This document shows positions 59,035 through 64,000 of a stretch of 64,000 bases of DNA, piece after piece. The stretch's first letter is position 1; each line of letters begins with the position of its first letter. Position numbers and translations under genes: made by a program. The stretch covers positions 13,424,613 through 13,488,612 of the forward strand of contig NC_016135.3 of NCBI RefSeq assembly GCF_000005505.3, read 5' to 3'. The notes under the pieces are model-generated. The model made no database searches. It was not told where the DNA came from and worked only from the letters and a program-made list of their open reading frames with translations. This DNA comes from Brachypodium distachyon (lineage: Eukaryota > Streptophyta > Magnoliopsida > Poales > Poaceae).

Positions 59035-60366
59035 GGTTAGCTCAAGTTTCTGTCCCTACTCAGGGTTTGTCAAGATTCGGTCAATAGAACTTTTCTTCTG
59101 GAGCTACCCTCTTTCTTTCCTTCCTCCTCTCACCTGTAACCTATTTTCTCTGCAGGAGCGTTGCTTGGCCTTGGCCGTATCTGTCGCCTGCTTCCCTTCC
59201 TCTCTTCTCCACCGGCGCTGCCGACCGGAGTTGGAGGGGAAGGGGAGTATGTGCGTGTATAGGTCTAGTTTCTAGTATGGTGCTCGTCTACGGGCCTAGC
59301 AGGAATCGGTCACCGGCTGGGAAGCTCCGGTGGCTCGGAAGGATTCTGTTCTCTGCTGTAGTGGCCATCATCGGTACCTTCGGTAACGGCGACCCCGGCC
59401 AGGATGTTTCCTTCACTCCCTCTCTCCCTCTAAATAACAGCTCCCCTTACTCAGATCTGTATTTTCCATCTCTAACCTTGGTTGGTTCTTGTGGATCCTC
59501 ACGGGTTAGTTCTAGATCTGAGCCCCTTCTTATTCCTTTTCTCTTTGTGTTCTTGCCTGGTACCTCGGATTGTCGGTGCTTTTCTCCAAAAATATTATTC
59601 TCGGCGATCTATTGTTGAAGCTCCAGTTCAGTCTCCTCTTTGGTCTGGGCAAGTTGTCCTTTTCTCCAGCGATGCTTCTCACATTCTTCTTATGCGCTGG
59701 CGACGAGTCGACTTTGGCGGCAGTGGCCATCATGAAGCTGTTGACTCCCCCTTCAACCTCCATACGAGAGGCCCGCTTTGTGGTTTTTGGGAGCAACGGC
59801 CGATTGTTGTCCACCAAATCGTGGTCTGGATCGGGCATGAGGAGCACCAGCCCATGGGAGGGGCTCTGGATTTGATTCGACGTCGTGGTGACCACCTATA
59901 TCAGAAGCAGCGGCGATCTTGTTCTCCTCCAGGCAACTGGCCTCGGAGGCAAGTTTGTCGTCTGAGGTATGCCGGATTTCGCTGGAGTTGGGTGCTGCTG
60001 TCGGTCGGCGCTCTCCACGGCGGTCCGCGGCGACGCTCCTTGCGGACGCATGGTATTTTCCACCCGTTGAGGTGGCAACTGAAGAGGAAGCACAAGACGC
60101 GTGGTGTTTGGTCCTGTCGGTCAAGCTACACGTGTCCCATAAGGACCTCATTTTAATTTCTTTAGCTTTTATGGTCCTACATGTAATTCGAGTTGTACTG
60201 TACTTGTGGGGTTTATACCCCACTGCTTTAATATTACCAGGGTCTTTTCTTCCAAAAAAAACTTTTCTTTTTCATATTATGTTCTTTGCACTTTTCCTCT
60301 CTCTCCTGGACGCTTGTTAATTAGGTTAGCTCAAGTTTATGTCCCTACTTAGGGTCTGTCGAGATT
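59035..60366. repeat. Long-spaced direct repeat (about 43 bp) enclosing 1.25 kb
   Basis: GGTTAGCTCAAGTTTCTGTC at 59035 and GGTTAGCTCAAGTTTATGTC at 60324 are each followed by CCTACT(C/T)AGGGT(T/C)TGTC. The spacing is 1289 bases. Confidence 0.75.
59270..60263 (+). mobile_element. Probable non-LTR retroelement remnant
   Basis: The plus-strand end GGGGTTTATACCCCACTGCT, TTTTCTTCC and an A-run at 60253-60260 look like a polyadenylated LINE/SINE 3' end. The interior is open in more than one frame without a recognised RT or endonuclease motif. No target duplication found. Confidence 0.45.
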
Positions 60367-60369
60367 TAG

Positions 60370-60975
60370 GTTTTTCCCTTCATACAATAAAGGTTCCTTA
60401 AACCGAATGAATCACAAGCACTCGAGTATGCTGCTGACGCACATTGAGGACGAAGGGAACGTGCTTGTGCCCTTGTCATTGGGCTGGTCATTTCTTTTTG
60501 CTTTCTAGACCATAGATTAGTGAACTTTCGCTTCTAATAATGAAATATATCTTGATGAAAGTTTTCATATGAGACTACTAGTCATATATTTGTATTTTCT
60601 TAGTTCTACCCGAGATAGGTATGGAAGCCGCTATGAGTACATATATAGGTATGCTTCTAACGTCACCTCATATCATAAACGAAATCCCTTTAATGGGCGC
60701 AGTTGTATTTATAAGTTCAGTAGATCGAGTGAGCTTTCTCCTCAATATGGATGTGTTGATTGTTCATGAACTCGTTCAAAATCAGATAGACTTATTACAG
60801 TGCTCAAAGCTCTATGTGTTCTGGCCTTCTGGGGCTAAGACTATGTTGGTGTAGGCTCTTATTATCCTTCCTATGGTATTCGCTACTCGATTTCTAAATG
60901 AGTGGAATTTCGATTATCCTTCCAATGGCATTCCCCACCTGAATATACAAAAAAAAAGGAAGATAAATAATCACG
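60370..60975. other. Spacer without recognised gene
   Basis: AT-rich. A degenerate direct repeat ATTATCCTTCC(T/A)ATGG(T/C)ATTC occurs at about 60860 and 60915. Otherwise nothing recognised. Confidence 0.4.
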
Positions 60976-61640
60976 TCACAGATCGGTGTCTATTTTCTTA
61001 GAATTGCATTTTAGTCTAAAAGACCACAAGGTGATATCCTGGATTAGGGATTCAAGAACCAAGCGAGGAAGAACATCTTCTTCTGAGAAGACCTTTGCAT
61101 TTCTTAATTTCCAAATTTGCCAAAGAATGATAAGGAGGATGGAAGGCCATGTACTGTCATGCAAACTGAGCGGAGGGGAGAGAAACCATAATTCTTCAAA
61201 GAGCAGGTTCTGTGGGCTCGGGCTGGGGCGACTGGGCTTGGAGCACTACTCCTGTCGGTCACTGGTTCCTAGAGGTGTTGCGTTGTTGTTTTTTTGGTGT
61301 TGCCCTCTTGGACTTGTAAATAACTCTTTCTCTCTTAATATATGCACCGAGACGCAAAGTTTTTGCGTTTTCTTGAAAAAAAGAGAAATATATGAATGAA
61401 ATCCCAAAACTGAACAACAAGGGGACATGAGATGAAGAGGTGCTCACGGTCCTCAACCAAACCCAGGCAGCACACACAGGATGGAAGATGCCAGTAAGGT
61501 CTTGTGCATGAGGTTCTTTCTAGTGTTCAGGCGGTCCTTGAAAAGAAACCAAGCGGAAACCTTACTTTGTTTGGAACAAAGGACCGCCAAATCCCCTTTT
61601 CGTTTTCATTTTCTGGACCAGCAGTGATCGCCATGTTTCG
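60976..61640 (-). pseudogene. LINE C-terminus remnant, itself interrupted
   Basis: On the minus strand, shifted frames show a zf-RVT-like block (FKDRLNTRKNLMHK, then EDREHLFISCPL) and the LINE C-terminus ILWQIWKLRNAKVFSEED. Between them a plus-strand LINE 3' tail (about 61200-61385, ending TTTTTGCGTTTTCTTGAAAA) seems inserted. Confidence 0.62.
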
Positions 61641-61749
61641 TACAATGGTTTCATGTTTCGTATTGACCCTAGAATTGGCGATTTGGCTTAAACAATATGG
61701 GTTGTGGCCATAGCATGTGGAGTCACTCAAACTGCATGCGAAGATGGGC

Positions 61750-62135
61750 GGGGGAATTTCCTCTGAGCGTCCGTGGTGGCCATTGAGGCTTGCTGGACAA
61801 GTCGTCCTGGCGTGTTTGGACTTTGGAGGCTTCGGCATGCAACAAAGCTCTCTTGCTTGCTTTTGATTTCTACCTCCAAGAAGTTAACGATCTGAAGGAC
61901 ATGAATCCATACAGCTATGGGCTATACTTAAGGAAGTACTGGAAGCTAAGCGGAGGTGTTTGCAACGGGTAAGCTTCACATACGAGCGGCAGGTGTTGAA
62001 CGAAGCCCATGATGTCGTTCTTCCGCGCGGTTCTAGCTTCATGAATAAACGTGAAGAAGTGTTTTTTAGAGAGCTAAAAACACCAAAACCTGAAGCAGAA
62101 ACAAACAAACAGGGCCTAGGCATTTATGGCATTAT
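61750..62135 (+). other. Open but unidentified sequence
   Basis: Two overlapping plus frames include ACNKALLLAFDFYLQEVNDL and VFFRELKTPKPEAETNK. The first faintly resembles the RNase H start of LINEs. No firm assignment. Confidence 0.3.
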
Positions 62136-62159
62136 CTCCTCCAGATATCACTTGTATTA

Positions 62160-62640
62160 ATTCCTCTAGACATTATTGTTGATTTACACGGAGACTGCTA
62201 CTCATTTATTTCTTCAAGCTCCTCCATCCAACGAATATGGCTTGAGCTACATGCTATTCACCCTGCGGCTTCGTCTTGTCTTCGCATCGCCGACCTTTGG
62301 AAATTCAGTCCCAATGACAAGGTCCGCTCTAAAGTGCTCATCTCGCTGCAGCTATGGAACATCTGGAAACGTATGAACGTCATGGCATTCCATCAGGAAC
62401 TCGAAGGCCTTCATACCATGGTTCAGCGTTGCGCCAATGAGCTTCACCTCTGGGCATCCCGGTGCTCGGCGGCTACTCGAAAGGTTGTACTTACTGATTG
62501 GGCTGTAATGTTGGCACACTTGGCTCAACAATTGTAACCTCCATACCCTCTAAATTCTAGATCCTCTCATTTCTGTAATTACTGTAAATGTAAACTCGGG
62601 TTTTAATAAAGTTGCGCTGGCTTCTGCCCGCCGTAGTCCC
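62160..62640 (+). pseudogene. LINE C-terminus remnant
   Basis: The plus-strand frame LWNIWKRMNVMAFHQELEGL, then ANELHLWASRC matches the C-terminal signature of plant LINE ORF2. It is followed by a 3' UTR with AATAAA near 62605. Truncated at the 5' side. Confidence 0.7.
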
Positions 62641-63718
62641 CTTCAATTTTTTTTTGTTGATTTATCAAGTGTCCTGGTATTCTTAAAAATGACAAGACAA
62701 CGATGGATTTTTCTTTTCCATTGGGAGCTATCATTATGGCTCTAAACGAATAGCTATGCATCATGAATAAAGAGCTTCAGATTCTTCTAAATAGAAGGAG
62801 GGCTCCCTTCTTCCTCAACAGAACGAGGAGGGCAACCTCCAAAAATGTGAGCGTGCTTTCCAACACGACACCTGACATCTTCGTACGAGTGCCTCTCATG
62901 CTACGTTTTTGTTTTTTTAATAAAAAAATTCAAAGAACTTTTTAATTGAATGTCCAAATTTTGAGTAGTATTAAGCATTGCATTACTCTCGACGAGATCT
63001 TTCAAACAAAATAAAAGTTAAACATATGTATCATTGTAATAATTTGTCTCATACTATACATGTCATGCCGTAACTATATTGGCTTAGGCCAGACTAATTT
63101 GAGTCGAGTTAGAACAAATCAGCATTTCCTAACAATCCATTGCTAAGATAAGAGAGAATGAACAATCTTAGGCAAAGTAATAACCGCTCCAACAAGTAGC
63201 TTCTTCCTCTTGTTAAGACACTAAAAATACCAAACAAAACAAATTTCGTTCCCCTACAGCCTACAGGCAATTATGTCGTCTTTTTTTCTGCAGGTAAATA
63301 AAACTACAGCCGTGTATTGAGATCACAAATTTCGTGACACACAATCCTGAAAAGGGAAAACAGTCATGAGCACCACAACAATGGCATCGTACCAGATTGC
63401 AAAGCTAGTTGACCAGCAATGCAAATCCACAGAAGGCATGGGTGCGGTTTCTGACATCACAAAAGAATTTCCTGAGCTAAATTTGGTGATAAACACATTA
63501 AGGATGCTACAATGCACAGTTGGAATGATACCAGTTCCGATATAAAAGCAAATGGAAGAGTAACCTAGCTACAAAAAATCATAACTAGCCTCATCCCCCA
63601 CACTAGAGTCATTCTGTCAAACTTTTAAGTTTTAACATAAACCTAACCAGATAAAGTTACAACAGAAGATAACATTAATCTAGTAAAGATGAGCTGTTGC
63701 ATTCCATAGATGCCAAAT
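62641..63718. other. Spacer and probable 3' UTR of the RGG gene
   Basis: The part nearest 63300-63718 is likely the 3' UTR of the minus-strand RGG-box gene. The rest is AT-rich with no gene or repeat recognised. Confidence 0.45.
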
Positions 63719-63813
63719 CTAATCTTGAGGAGGAGGAGGTCCACGGCCACGACCCCCACTGCGTCCACGGCCACGTCCTCGACCTCGGCCACGGCCCCTA
63801 CCTCTGTAACCTT
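63719..63813 (-). CDS. Last coding exon of an RGG-box protein (partial)
   Basis: Minus strand, exon opening after a good acceptor TTTTTCTTGTGCAG at 63814. The only frame with protein character reads GYRGRGRGRGRG... with nine or more Arg-Gly pairs, then SGGRGRG, and ends PPPPQD and a TAG at 63719-63721. Arg/Gly repeats of this type bind RNA or are arginine-methylated in proteins such as Sm, LSm, Alba-type and hnRNP-like factors. Only 30 residues lie in the window, so the family cannot be named. The other minus frame (valine/aspartate-rich) is the shadow of the GGN-rich codons. Upstream exons are beyond the right edge, or within 63830-64000 and unrecognised. Confidence 0.65.
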
Positions 63814-64000
63814 CTGCACAAGAAAAAGATTTTTATGAGCGCTCATTTACAATATCAATATGCTACACTTTCAATTCCACAAGAATATACAGGGCTATGC
63901 AGATCCTGAACTATTTCAGAAATCAACCGATTAAATTTCAGTCATCAAATCAATTAAATGTGGTGCTAATATCAGTAATAATAATAGATGATGGATTGCA

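Noticed and set aside
59482..60156. 224-aa plus-strand open frame
   Set aside because: No domain recognised. Overlapping long frames exist on both strands and the region ends in an A-run like a retroelement tail, so I did not call a gene.
63643..63846. Minus-strand frame rich in VDAVGVVAVDL
   Set aside because: It is the shifted reading of the CGT/GGC-rich RGG-box exon. The RGG frame follows a splice acceptor and ends in a stop with a sensible C-terminus.
1..64000. CRISPR arrays, bacterial operons, riboswitches, rRNA genes
   Set aside because: The sequence is plant nuclear DNA with introns and plant transposons. No regularly spaced repeat array or rRNA signature was seen.

Overview
The window is nuclear DNA of a grass (Poaceae), most likely a Pooideae species. 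Evidence: intron-rich plant genes with GT-AG junctions; at least 14 Stowaway-type MITEs with the grass CTCCCTCCG termini; a Tat-lineage Ty3/gypsy element with an antisense gene; CTAG-ending Helitrons; LINE debris. The species cannot be fixed from the sequence alone.

Layout. (1) 0.1-8.7 kb: two minus-strand genes, a MYND/SET protein (SDG41-like, five coding exons, 646 aa) and a four-exon membrane protein with a PAP2_C sphingomyelin-synthase-type domain (441 aa). (2) 8.9-9.9 kb: a non-autonomous TIR element with 3-bp TGA target duplications. (3) 10.4-23.7 kb: a nest. A Tourist-like MITE was hit by a Stowaway MITE and by a 12.8-kb Ty3/gypsy (Tat) retrotransposon lying on the minus strand, with 5-bp GATTG target duplications. 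Its gag-pol is broken by stops and frameshifts. It carries a spliced antisense gene on the plus strand with its own TATA box. (4) 25.2-26.4 kb: a two-exon class III peroxidase gene. (5) 27.4-30.3 kb: a non-autonomous Helitron with a GC-rich repeated gene fragment. (6) 31.1-32.5 kb: LINE remnants ending just upstream of (7) a 20-exon plus-strand gene for a SEN1/MAGATAMA3-type superfamily 1 helicase (32.75-40.31 kb, 820 aa) with MITE and hAT-like insertions in its introns. (8) 40.2-54.7 kb: no intact gene. This stretch is built from old tandem segmental duplications, the first including the 3' end of the helicase gene. Each copy carries private insertions (a LINE fragment, a second Helitron, two solo LTRs with perfect 5-bp target duplications, Stowaway MITEs). 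(9) 54.9-58.2 kb: a minus-strand, five-exon gene for COP9 signalosome subunit 8, with a MITE and an organelle-like tRNA fragment in intron 3. (10) 58.5-62.6 kb: a TIR element, non-LTR retroelement remnants and a long-spaced direct repeat. (11) 63.7 kb: the last coding exon of a minus-strand gene ending in an RGG box and PPPPQD.

The genes have unrelated housekeeping or chromatin roles and do not form a pathway. I found no convincing new protein system. The strongest unexplained structure is the duplicated tract at 40-55 kb, where paired copies give internal empty-site controls for several insertions. All exon boundaries are hand-derived from splice motifs and reading-frame continuity. No alignment or search was run.
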